Source of the DNA: an uncultured Modestobacter sp.
GTDB taxonomy: Bacteria > Actinomycetota > Actinomycetes > Mycobacteriales > Geodermatophilaceae
Length of the DNA: 64,000 nt
Assembly: GCF_947486615.1 (NCBI RefSeq)
Contig: NZ_CANKUD010000003.1
Span: forward strand, 124,001 to 188,000
Direction of reading: 5' to 3'
The first letter of the stretch is position 1, and each line of letters starts with the position of its first letter. Positions 50,891 to 59,090 of this stretch are shown one piece after another. Below the pieces are notes generated by a model. It was given only the letters and a program-made list of their open reading frames with translations, made no database searches and was not told the DNA's origin. The translations under genes were made by a program, and so were the position numbers.

Positions 50891-51706
50891 TCAGCGGCGG
50901 GGTGCCCACCGGAACCACCGGATCGCGGCGAGCGTGCCGAGCGTCAGCCACCCGGCCAGCACCGCGAGCGGGAGGAGCGCGGCGGTCCACGCCGCACCGC
51001 CGTCGACCAGCCGCCCGTCCCAGGTCACCCCGCCCAGGCCCAGCTGCAACAGCTCCACGACCGGGGTCACCGGCAGGAACCGGGCGACCGTCGCCAGTGC
51101 GTCGGGGAACGAGCTGAGCGGGGTGATCAGGCCGGACAGCGCCGTGGTGGGCAGCACCAACGGAAGAGTGGTGATCTGCGCGCTCTCCGCCGTCCGGGTG
51201 AAGACCGTGCTCACGGCGGCCAGCACCGTCATGAGCGCAGCCCCGCCGAGCACCGCGATCAGCGGCAGCACGGGGTCCACTGGCGCGCTCCACTCCCCGA
51301 TGGCCACCACCCCGACCGCGACGAGGGCGATCTGGCCGAGGGTGACGAGCAGGGTCGGGGCCGCCGTGCCGAGCAGCACCTCGGGCCCGGTCAGCTCACC
51401 GGTGCGCATTCGCTGCAGCACCAGTTCCTCGCGGCGGGCCACGTAGGTGGTGACCAGGTTGTAGTAGGTCAGGAAGACGAGCGTGACGCCGACGCCGGTG
51501 AGGATGAGCTGCGGCCCCAGCGGAACGTCGCTGGACAGCCCCAGCGCCGGGACGGCGGCCACCAGCAGCAGCGGCACGACGACGGAGTTCACCAGGGCGG
51601 TGCGGTTGCGCAGGAACAGCCGGTTCTCCCCGGCGGCCAGGGCGGCGACGCGGCGCACCCGGCTCGGTGGGGCGACGGGGCGGACGGGGGCGGTCGAGGC
51701 GGTCAT
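50891..51706 (-). CDS. ABC-2 type transporter permease
   Basis: Multi-TM ENRLFLRNRTALVNSVVVPLLLVAAVPALG...ALSGLITPLSSFPDALATVARFLPVTPVVELLQ. Confidence 0.88.
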   Translation of the reverse strand: MTASTAPVRPVAPPSRVRRVAALAAGENRLFLRNRTALVNSVVVPLLLVAAVPALGLSSDVPLGPQLILTGVGVTLVFLTYYNLVTTYVARREELVLQRMRTGELTGPEVLLGTAAPTLLVTLGQIALVAVGVVAIGEWSAPVDPVLPLIAVLGGAALMTVLAAVSTVFTRTAESAQITTLPLVLPTTALSGLITPLSSFPDALATVARFLPVTPVVELLQLGLGGVTWDGRLVDGGAAWTAALLPLAVLAGWLTLGTLAAIRWFRWAPRR

Positions 51707-51751
51707 CGCGGGGTCCTCTCGGAGCGGGTCGTGGGCTTCGGGCTGGTCGGC

Positions 51752-52693
51752 TCAGGGAGTCTCGGCGCCGGCGGCGACGGCGAGGAAGGCCTGCTCGAGC
51801 GAGGCGGCCCGGGCGTCGAGTGCCCGCAGCACGACCCGGTGCTCGGCGGCCCAGGCCAGCAGCTCGGCCAGCACGGGCTGCAGTGCGCGGGTGTGCCACT
51901 CCATCCGCGGCCGCTCGGCGACCACCTGGACACCGGCCGGCCGCGGCGGCTCGGGGGCGTCCTGGTCGAGGGTGAACCGGATGGTGGCCGGCTGGGTCTC
52001 GGCGATCTCCTCCTGCGTCCCGGCGAGCACGATCTGCCCGGCGCGCAGCACCGCGACCCGGTCGGCCAGCTCCTCGGCCTCCTCCAGGTGGTGGGTGGTG
52101 AGCACCACGGCCGCGCCGCCGGCGACCAGGTCGTGCACCAGCCGCCAGACCTGCCGCCGGCTCTCCGGGTCCAGGCCGGTGGTCGGCTCGTCCAGCACGA
52201 CCACGTCCGGGCGGCCGAGGAGGGCCAGGGCCAGGTCGAGCCGGCGCCGCTCCCCGCCGGACAGGCTGCGCACCCGGACATCGGCGCGGCCGGTCAGCTG
52301 CACCTGCGCCAGGGCCTCGTCGACCGGGCGGGGGTCGGTGAGGGTGCCGGCCCAGGTGCGGACGGTCTCGGCCACGGTCAGGTCACCGGGCAGGCCGCTG
52401 AACTGCAGCAGCACGCCCAGCCGCGGCCGCACCCGGGCCCGGTCACGCACCGGGTCGGCGCCCAGGACGCGGACCGAGCCCCCGCAGGCCGGGGCGAGCC
52501 CCTCCAGCACCTCCAGGGCCGAGGTCTTGCCCGCCCCGTTGACCCCGAGCAGGGCGAAGACCTCGCCGGGGTGGACCTCGAACGAGATGCCGCGGACCGC
52601 CTCGAAGTCGCCGTAGCTGCGTCGCAGGTGGCGCACCTCGATGGCAGGGGCGACCACGGCGGGGGTGGGCGCGGGCGGGGCAGTGGGCTGCAC
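51752..52693 (-). CDS. ABC transporter ATP-binding protein
   Basis: LLGVNGAGKTSALEVLEGL, SLSGGERRRLDLALALLGRPDVVVLDEPTTGLDPESRRQVW; GTG start at 52693. Confidence 0.93.
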   Translation of the reverse strand: MQPTAPPAPTPAVVAPAIEVRHLRRSYGDFEAVRGISFEVHPGEVFALLGVNGAGKTSALEVLEGLAPACGGSVRVLGADPVRDRARVRPRLGVLLQFSGLPGDLTVAETVRTWAGTLTDPRPVDEALAQVQLTGRADVRVRSLSGGERRRLDLALALLGRPDVVVLDEPTTGLDPESRRQVWRLVHDLVAGGAAVVLTTHHLEEAEELADRVAVLRAGQIVLAGTQEEIAETQPATIRFTLDQDAPEPPRPAGVQVVAERPRMEWHTRALQPVLAELLAWAAEHRVVLRALDARAASLEQAFLAVAAGAETP

Positions 52694-52869
52694 GGGGACC
52701 TCCTCGGTGCGCCGCCGGCCACCGTCGGGCCGGTCCGTCGGACGCACCCCTGACGGTGCCGCCGCCCACCGGCCGGCACAGGTGCCTGCCGTCACCTCTT
52801 CGCGGCGCCGCTGCACGGCCACCCCATGACACGTGTCATGGCCCGCGGGTGCGCACCTACCCTGGGCCG

Positions 52870-53790
52870 GTGCTCCCGCTCGTCCAGACCGCGCCGACAG
52901 CCTTGCCCGAGGCGGAGTGGACGGCGCTGGCGGCGGCGCACGAGCAGCGGATGGACCGCTGGCTGCTCCCGCACCGGGAGCGCCGCCGGGCCGGGGTCGC
53001 CCACCCGGTGCAGGACTTCCTGTTCACCTACTACTCCGAGACCCCGGGCCGGCTGCGGCGCTGGCACCCCGGGGTGGGCACCGCACTGACCGGCGATGCG
53101 GCCGCCGAGCGGCTGGCCTGGCCGTTCCACGCGGAGGTCGACGCCCGCACCGCCGATGGCCGGACCGTGCGCGCGGTGGGCCTGGACCTGCCCGCCTTCC
53201 TGGCGAAGCGGCGGGCCTCGGTCGGCTGGATCGAGGGCCTGCTGCGCGGCACTGCGGCCCGCCCTGGACAGTTCGGCTGCTTCGGTATGCACGAGTGGGC
53301 GATGCTCTACCGCCCCGGCGACGGCGAGGTGCGGCACGAGCAGCTGCCGCTGCGGCTGGGGCAGGCCGGCACCGACGCCGTCGTCGAGTCGCACAAGGTG
53401 CAGTGCAGCCACATCGACGCGTTCCGCTTCTTCACCCGGGCCGCCGAGCCGCGCAACGCGCTCCGCCCGACCCGGGAGACCCAGCAGCAGCTGGAGCAGC
53501 CGGGCTGCCTGCACGCGACGATGGACCTGTTCAAGTGGGCCTACAAGCTCGGCCCCGCCGTCCCCGGCACGCTGCTGGCCGACTGCTTCGCCCTCGCCGC
53601 CGACGTCCGGGAGCTGGACATGCGTGCCTCCCCCTACGACCTGCGGGAGCACGGGTACCCGCCGGTCGCGGTGGAGACGGCCGACGGCAAGGCCGAGTAC
53701 GTCGCTGCCCAGCGCGGTTTCGCCGCCCGCGGCGCCGTGCTGCGGGAGCGGCTGCTCGGCGTGTGCGAGGAGCTGCTCCACGCCGCCTGA
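52870..53790 (+). CDS. Conserved actinobacterial protein (family sometimes annotated 3-methyladenine DNA glycosylase)
   Basis: HPVQDFLFTYYSETPGRLRRWHPGVG...GQFGCFGMHEWAMLYRPGDGEVRHEQLPLRLG...VESHKVQCSHIDAFRFFT. Confidence 0.65.
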   Translation: MLPLVQTAPTALPEAEWTALAAAHEQRMDRWLLPHRERRRAGVAHPVQDFLFTYYSETPGRLRRWHPGVGTALTGDAAAERLAWPFHAEVDARTADGRTVRAVGLDLPAFLAKRRASVGWIEGLLRGTAARPGQFGCFGMHEWAMLYRPGDGEVRHEQLPLRLGQAGTDAVVESHKVQCSHIDAFRFFTRAAEPRNALRPTRETQQQLEQPGCLHATMDLFKWAYKLGPAVPGTLLADCFALAADVRELDMRASPYDLREHGYPPVAVETADGKAEYVAAQRGFAARGAVLRERLLGVCEELLHAA

Positions 53791-53807
53791 CGTCGTACGG
53801 TCGGGGC

Positions 53808-54647
53808 GTGACGTCGACCCGCACCGACCGCTGGCTGCACCTGGACGGGACCACCAACACCCGCGACCTGGGCGGCCTGCCGACCACCGACGGCGGGACG
53901 ACGCAGTTCGGGCGGGTGCTGCGCAGCGACAACCTGCAGACGCTCAGCGAGGCCGACGTCGCGGCGCTGGTCGAGGAGGTCGGCCTCACCGAGGTGGTCG
54001 ACCTGCGGACGACCGCGGAGATCCTGCTGGAGGGCCGCAGCCCGCTGCGTGATGTGGACACGGTCGTCCACCGGCACTTCACCCTGCTGCCCGAGCGGGG
54101 CCGGCGCACCGACGTCTTCGCCGCCGAGGAGAGCGACGAGGAGGTCCGCGCGCAGCTGCCGGCCGACTGGGCCGAGTCCCTGCTCCCCCGCCAGGTCGCG
54201 CCGGGGGACGAGGGGGAGCCGCCCGCCGTCCGCTCCTACCTCGGGTACCTCACCGACGGCACGGAGAACGTGCTGGCCGCGCTACGGTCCCTGGCCGCGG
54301 GCGGGCCGGGCGCCGCGGTGGTGCACTGCGCCGCCGGCAAGGACCGCACCGGCGTGGTGTGCGCGCTGGCCCTCGCGGTGGCCGGGGTGACGCCGGAGGC
54401 GATCATCGCCGACTACGCGCAGACCGCCGAGGTCATCGACGCCCTCGTCGCGAAGCTCGCCAGCAGCTCCACCTACGCCGAGGACATGACCCGGCGGGAC
54501 GTCGCCAGCCACACCCCGCGGGCCGAGTCGATGCGCCGGGTGCTGGAGCTGCTCGACGAGCGGTGGGGTGGCCCGGTCGGCTGGCTGGAGCAGCACGGCT
54601 TCGGCGCCGAGGAGCAGGCCGCCCTCCGCGCCCGCCTCCGCGACTAG
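53808..54647 (+). CDS. Tyrosine-protein phosphatase family (CX5R, LipA-like)
   Basis: GTTNTRDLGGLPTTDGGTTQFGRVLRSDNLQTLSEADVAAL...VVHCAAGKDRTGVVCALAL. Confidence 0.92.
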   Translation: MTSTRTDRWLHLDGTTNTRDLGGLPTTDGGTTQFGRVLRSDNLQTLSEADVAALVEEVGLTEVVDLRTTAEILLEGRSPLRDVDTVVHRHFTLLPERGRRTDVFAAEESDEEVRAQLPADWAESLLPRQVAPGDEGEPPAVRSYLGYLTDGTENVLAALRSLAAGGPGAAVVHCAAGKDRTGVVCALALAVAGVTPEAIIADYAQTAEVIDALVAKLASSSTYAEDMTRRDVASHTPRAESMRRVLELLDERWGGPVGWLEQHGFGAEEQAALRARLRD

Positions 54648-54673
54648 CCCCTCCCCTCCGGGACGGGACGCCC

Positions 54674-54733
54674 GGCCCCCTCGCAGGGTCCCGCCACGAG
54701 CTTGCTCGTGGTGGGGGGCGAGGGGGTCCTTCA
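54674..54733 (-). repeat. Dispersed hairpin repeat, family A copy (minus orientation)
   Basis: ggccccctcgcagggtcccgccacgagcttgctcgtggtggggggcgagggggtccttcac. Confidence 0.7.
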
Positions 54734-54740
54734 CGCAGAG

Positions 54741-54770
54741 GACCCCGGCTCCCTGTGGGAGTCCGGGGTC
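54741..54770. terminator. Hairpin GACCCCGGCTCCC / GGGAGTCCGGGGTC between two family A copies
   Basis: Near-perfect inverted repeat. Confidence 0.6.
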
Positions 54771-54810
54771 GCGGTGCGTGCCTGTGCTCGCCCTCGTCGT
54801 CGAGGGGTCA

Positions 54811-54867
54811 GGCCCCCTCCAGAGGCTCGTCCCGAGCTTGCGAGGGATGAGGAGGAGGGGGTCCTTC
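54811..54867 (-). repeat. Dispersed hairpin repeat, family A copy (minus orientation)
   Basis: ggccccctccagaggctcgtcccgagcttgcgagggatgaggaggagggggtccttcg, abutting the stop of the minus-strand small ORF at 54869. Confidence 0.75.
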
Positions 54868-54868
54868 G

Positions 54869-55024
54869 TCAGCGCAGGACGTTGGTGAACTGGCTGCTGT
54901 TGGCCAGGGTCAGCAGCTCGTCCCGCATGGCGGGGCTGCTGGTGCGGGCGACGGCGGCGCTGAGGGCCCGCCGCGTACGCGACGCCTGCCGACGCTGACG
55001 CCAGCTGGAGGTCACGCTGCTCAT
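54869..55024 (-). CDS. Small basic protein (51 aa)
   Basis: MSSVTSSWRQRRQASRTRRALSAAVARTSSPAMRDELLTLANSSQFTNVLR on the reverse strand; GGAAGAAGGCAG upstream. Confidence 0.55.
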   Translation of the reverse strand: MSSVTSSWRQRRQASRTRRALSAAVARTSSPAMRDELLTLANSSQFTNVLR

Positions 55025-55250
55025 GTCACTGCCTTCTTCCGGTGGTCCCGAGTGGGTGTTACACCTGCATTAAACCAGGCGCAACGGCTTCTATTCCAAC
55101 GGATCCAAGGTCGTGTCGCTGAAGGTTCCGACGGATTCTTCACCCGAAGGGGGTATCGGCCATCGATCCGTCACCTCGGGGTCACTTGTCCAGCACCTAC
55201 GCAGTGCAGTCGGTCACCTCGGCTGGGTGAACGAACCTCCCCCGCACACG

Positions 55251-55288
55251 ACGACGCCCCGCCGGTCCATCGACCGGCGGGGCGTCGT
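55251..55288. terminator. Perfect 16-bp-stem hairpin ACGACGCCCCGCCGGT / ACCGGCGGGGCGTCGT downstream of ptsI
   Basis: Seen directly. Confidence 0.8.
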
Positions 55289-55329
55289 CCTTGAGCAGTC
55301 GTGCGGGCCCGGGTGCACCGGGCGGGACG

Positions 55330-57048
55330 TCAGGAGGCGGCGGCGAGCACCTCGCGCACGGCCGCCCGGGCAGACGCGGGATCCGCGGCGGCCAGCGCCA
55401 CCTCCGCCGCCCGCTGGCAGGTGGCCAGGTCGACCGTCGCCAGCCGGGCGCCGACGCCGGCCACCGAGCTGGCCGCACACGACAGCGAGGTGATCCCCAT
55501 GCCGACCAGGACGCAGGCCAGCACCGGGTCCGCGGCCGCCTCGCCGCAGACGCCCACGGGCTTGCCTGCCCGCTGCCCCGCCGCGGCGGTGGCCTGCACC
55601 AGCGCCAGCAGCGCCGGCTGCCACGGGTCGGTCAGGTCGGCCAGGTCGGCCGACAGCCGGTCGGCGGCCAGCGTGTACTGCGAGAGGTCGTTCGTCCCGA
55701 TGGAAAGGAAGTCCAGGTGCTCGAGGAACCGGTCGGCCAGGACGGCGACCGAGGGCACCTCGACCATGACGCCGGGCACCATGCCGCGCTCGCGCACCTG
55801 CGCGGCGAAGTCGGCGGCCTCGGCGACGGTGGCGACCATCGGCGCCATCACCCACGGCTGGGCGCCGGTCTCCTGGGCGGCCTGGGCCACCGCGTCCAGC
55901 TGCCGGGTGAGCAGGCCCGGATCGCGCCGGGCGGTGCGCAGCCCGCGGACGCCGAGGGCAGGGTTCGCCTCGTCCGGCGGGGTGGCGAAGGGCAGCGGCT
56001 TGTCCGAACCGGCGTCCAGGGTGCGCAGCACGACCTTGCCGCCGGGGAAGGCGGCGAAGACGCCGGCGTAGATGCCGGCCTGCTCCTGCACCGAGGGCTC
56101 CTCGGCGCGGCCGAAGAAGGCCAGCTCGGTGCGCAGCAGGCCGACGCCCTCGGCGCGGGCGGCCGCGGCGGCCCGCGCACCGGCGCCGTCCTGCACGTTG
56201 GCCAGCACGGCGACGGCGTGGCCGTCCCGGGTCGCGCCGGGGCCGCGGTAGCCGGCCAGGGCGGCAGCGGCCTCCCGCGACGCGGCGACCCGCGCGGTGG
56301 CCTCCTCGGGGTCGGGGTCCACGGTCACCGTGCCGTGCTCGCCGTCCACCAGGACGACCGCGCCCTCGGGGACGTCGCCCAGCCCGCCGACGCCGACCAC
56401 ACAGGGCAGGCCGAGCTGCCGGGCGATGATCGCGGTGTGGCTGGTCGCCCCGCCCAGCCGGGTGGCCAGCGCGACGATCTTGGTCGGGTCCAGGCCCGCG
56501 GTGTCGGCCGGGGCGAGGTCGTCGGCGAGCAGCACCGACGGGGTGTCCGGCGCCGGCACGCCGGGCTCGCCCTGGCCGGTCAGCTCCGCGACGATCCGGT
56601 TGCGCACGTCGCGGACGTCGGTGGCCCGCTCGGCCATCACCCCGCCCAGGCTGCTGAACAGCTCGACGAACTGCTCCGCCGCCCCGACCGTGGCGGCCTC
56701 GGCGGAGGCGCCGTCGCCGATCCGCTGCTCGACGGTGGACAGCAGGCCGCGGTCCCGGGCCAGCTGCGCGGTGGTGTTCAGCACCTCGGCGCTCACCCCG
56801 GTGGCCGCGGCCGCCCGCCCCGCGAGCCGCTCGGCGACCGCGTCGGCGGCCGCAGCGAACCGGTCCTTCTCAGCCGCGCGCTGGTCCTCCGGGACGACCG
56901 CTCCCTCGGCCGCGGGCAGCTCGACCTCCCCGACCGGGCGGACGACGGGCCCGACGGCGACCCCGGGCACCACCGGCGTGCCGGTCAGCACGCTCTCCTG
57001 GCTGAGGGCGGCCGGGGAGATCCGGGTGCCGGTCGGGGTGCTGGACAT
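55330..57048 (-). CDS. ptsI: PTS enzyme I, phosphoenolpyruvate-protein phosphotransferase
   Basis: LATRLGGATSHTAIIARQLGLPCVVG (active-site His region), GVGLLRTELAFFGRAEEPSVQEQAGIYAGVFAAFPGGKVVLRTLDAGSDKPLPF, SIGTNDLSQYTLAADR. Confidence 0.97.
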   Translation of the reverse strand: MSSTPTGTRISPAALSQESVLTGTPVVPGVAVGPVVRPVGEVELPAAEGAVVPEDQRAAEKDRFAAAADAVAERLAGRAAAATGVSAEVLNTTAQLARDRGLLSTVEQRIGDGASAEAATVGAAEQFVELFSSLGGVMAERATDVRDVRNRIVAELTGQGEPGVPAPDTPSVLLADDLAPADTAGLDPTKIVALATRLGGATSHTAIIARQLGLPCVVGVGGLGDVPEGAVVLVDGEHGTVTVDPDPEEATARVAASREAAAALAGYRGPGATRDGHAVAVLANVQDGAGARAAAAARAEGVGLLRTELAFFGRAEEPSVQEQAGIYAGVFAAFPGGKVVLRTLDAGSDKPLPFATPPDEANPALGVRGLRTARRDPGLLTRQLDAVAQAAQETGAQPWVMAPMVATVAEAADFAAQVRERGMVPGVMVEVPSVAVLADRFLEHLDFLSIGTNDLSQYTLAADRLSADLADLTDPWQPALLALVQATAAAGQRAGKPVGVCGEAAADPVLACVLVGMGITSLSCAASSVAGVGARLATVDLATCQRAAEVALAAADPASARAAVREVLAAAS

Positions 57049-57150
57049 GGAGGCCTCACTGTCTGCTCGGACCCGCGGGCTCGGCGGGGACCGGGCTCGT
57101 CGTGGGGGGTGGCGGTGGGAAGACTGTCGCAGCGACGATGATGCGGTCGG

Positions 57151-57184
57151 TGACCAGGGTCACCAGCGGGGCTTGACTTGTCAA
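57151..57184. promoter_or_regulatory. Two adjacent inverted repeats TGACC-AG-GGTCA and TTGAC-TT-GTCAA in the divergent ptsI/fruR intergenic region
   Basis: Seen directly; 5-bp perfect arms each. Confidence 0.5.
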
Positions 57185-57274
57185 CTGATCCCACGTAGAA
57201 CAACAAGAACACAGCCCAGATGCCACACAGTCGGGCAATAGAGCACGAACCCGCACTGCGACGCTGGTCAGGGG

Positions 57275-58048
57275 GTGACCGTGTACGCCGAGGAACGACA
57301 GCAGGCCATCGCCGGCCTGGTCACCCAGCGCGGGCGGGTCGCGGTCACCGCGGTCGCCGAGCACTTCGGCGTCACCACCGAGACGGTGCGCCGCGACCTC
57401 GCCGTCCTGGAGCGCGCCGGGATGCTCCGGCGGGTGCACGGCGGCGCCGTCCCGGTCGGCACGCTGACGGTGGTCGAGCCCGGGCTCGGCGAGCGGCGCA
57501 CCACCCGGATCGAGGCCAAGCGCCGCATCGCCGCCGCGGCCCTCACGCTGGTCCCGCCCGCTCACGGCAGCCTGATCCTGGACGGCGGCAGCTCCACCGC
57601 CGCGCTGGCCGAGGTGCTGCCCGGCGACCGGTCCCTGCTCGCGGCCACCAACTCCGTCCCGATCGCCGCCCGGCTCTCCAGCGCCCCCGGCGTGACGCTG
57701 CACGTGCTGGGTGGCCGGGTGCGCGGCATCACCCAGTCCGCGGTGGGCGAGTCGACCGTGGCCGCCCTCGCCGAGCTCCGCGCCGACGTGGTCTTCCTGG
57801 GCACCAACGGGATCAGCCTGGCGCACGGCTTCTCCACCCCCGACGAGGCCGAGGCCGCGGTCAAGCGCGCCATGACCCGGGCCGGGCAGCGGGTCGTGGT
57901 GCTGGCCGACAGCAGCAAGCTCGGCCGCGAGCACCTGGTGCGCTTCGCGGCCCTCACGGACGTCGACGTCCTGATCACCGACGACGAGGCCGACCCGGCC
58001 GTCGTCGCCGAGCTCGAGCAACAGGGGATCGAGGTGCTCGTCGCATGA
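57275..58048 (+). CDS. fruR: DeoR-family regulator of fructose operon
   Basis: MTVYAEERQQAIAGLVTQRGRVAVTAVAEHFGVTTETVRRDLAVLERAGMLRRVHGGAVP, upstream of fruKA. Confidence 0.92.
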   Translation: MTVYAEERQQAIAGLVTQRGRVAVTAVAEHFGVTTETVRRDLAVLERAGMLRRVHGGAVPVGTLTVVEPGLGERRTTRIEAKRRIAAAALTLVPPAHGSLILDGGSSTAALAEVLPGDRSLLAATNSVPIAARLSSAPGVTLHVLGGRVRGITQSAVGESTVAALAELRADVVFLGTNGISLAHGFSTPDEAEAAVKRAMTRAGQRVVVLADSSKLGREHLVRFAALTDVDVLITDDEADPAVVAELEQQGIEVLVA

Positions 58049-59073
58049 GGACGGACTCCGCACCGGGCGGACGGCGGGTGGTCACGCTGACCGCCAACCC
58101 CAGCCTGGACCGGACGCTGGGGCTCCCCGGCCCGCTCGAGCGGGGCGCCGTGGCCCGGCTCGGCGCCCGCAGCTCCGTCGAGCCCGGCGGCAAGGGCGTG
58201 AACGTCTCCCGCGCCCTCGCCGCCTCCGGGGCCGACGTGGTCTCCGTGCTGCCGGCGGCCGACGGCGACCCGATCGTCGTCGCGCTGCAGGCGCTCGGCC
58301 TGCCCCTGTCGACCGTGCCGGTCAACTCCCCGGTGCGCACCAACTACACGCTCACCGAGCCAGATGGCACCACCACGAAGCTCAACGAGCCCGGCGCCCG
58401 GCTGCACGAGCAGACCCTGGCCGCACTGCAGGCCGCCGTCTGGGAGCACGCCGCCGACGCCCGCTGGGTCGTGCTGTCGGGCTCGCTGCCGCCCGGCACG
58501 CCGCTCGACTGGTACGCCACCCTGGTGCGCACCCTGCGCGGCACCAGCGCCCGGATCGCGGTGGACACCTCCGAGGCCCCGCTGGTGGCGCTGCTGTCCG
58601 CCGGCCCGGACGCCGCCCCCGACCTGCTCAAGCCCAACACCGAGGAGCTCGCCCAGCTCGCCGGCGTCACCGAGGAGACCCTGCTCGCCGACCCGACGGC
58701 GATGCTCGCCGCGGTCGACTCGCTGCACGCCCGCGGGGTCGCCGAGGTGCTGCTCACCCTGGGCGGCGACGGGGCGCTGCTCTCCACCGCCGACGGCGGG
58801 CGCTGGTCCGCCCGCCCACCGCGGATCACCGTCCGCAGCACCGTCGGCGCCGGCGACTGCAGCCTGGCCGGCTACGTGCTGGCCGACCTGGCCGGCGCCG
58901 CCCCGGCCGAGCGGCTGCGCTCCGCGGTCGCCTACGGGTCGGCCAGCGCCGCCCTGCCGGGTTCCGCCGTCCCGACCGCGGGGCAGGTCGACCTGGCCGC
59001 GGTCGAGGTCACCCCGGGCGTGCCCGCCTCCACAGCTCCCGCCGAGGCCGCCCCGGTCGCCGGCTCCCGCTGA
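58045..59073 (+). CDS. fruK: 1-phosphofructokinase
   Basis: VVTLTANPSLDRTLGLPGPLERGAVARLGARSSVEPGGKGVNVSRALAASGADVVSVLP...STVGAGDCSLAGYVL. Confidence 0.95.
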   Translation: MRTDSAPGGRRVVTLTANPSLDRTLGLPGPLERGAVARLGARSSVEPGGKGVNVSRALAASGADVVSVLPAADGDPIVVALQALGLPLSTVPVNSPVRTNYTLTEPDGTTTKLNEPGARLHEQTLAALQAAVWEHAADARWVVLSGSLPPGTPLDWYATLVRTLRGTSARIAVDTSEAPLVALLSAGPDAAPDLLKPNTEELAQLAGVTEETLLADPTAMLAAVDSLHARGVAEVLLTLGGDGALLSTADGGRWSARPPRITVRSTVGAGDCSLAGYVLADLAGAAPAERLRSAVAYGSASAALPGSAVPTAGQVDLAAVEVTPGVPASTAPAEAAPVAGSR

Positions 59074-59090
59074 ACGACCCAGGGGGAACC

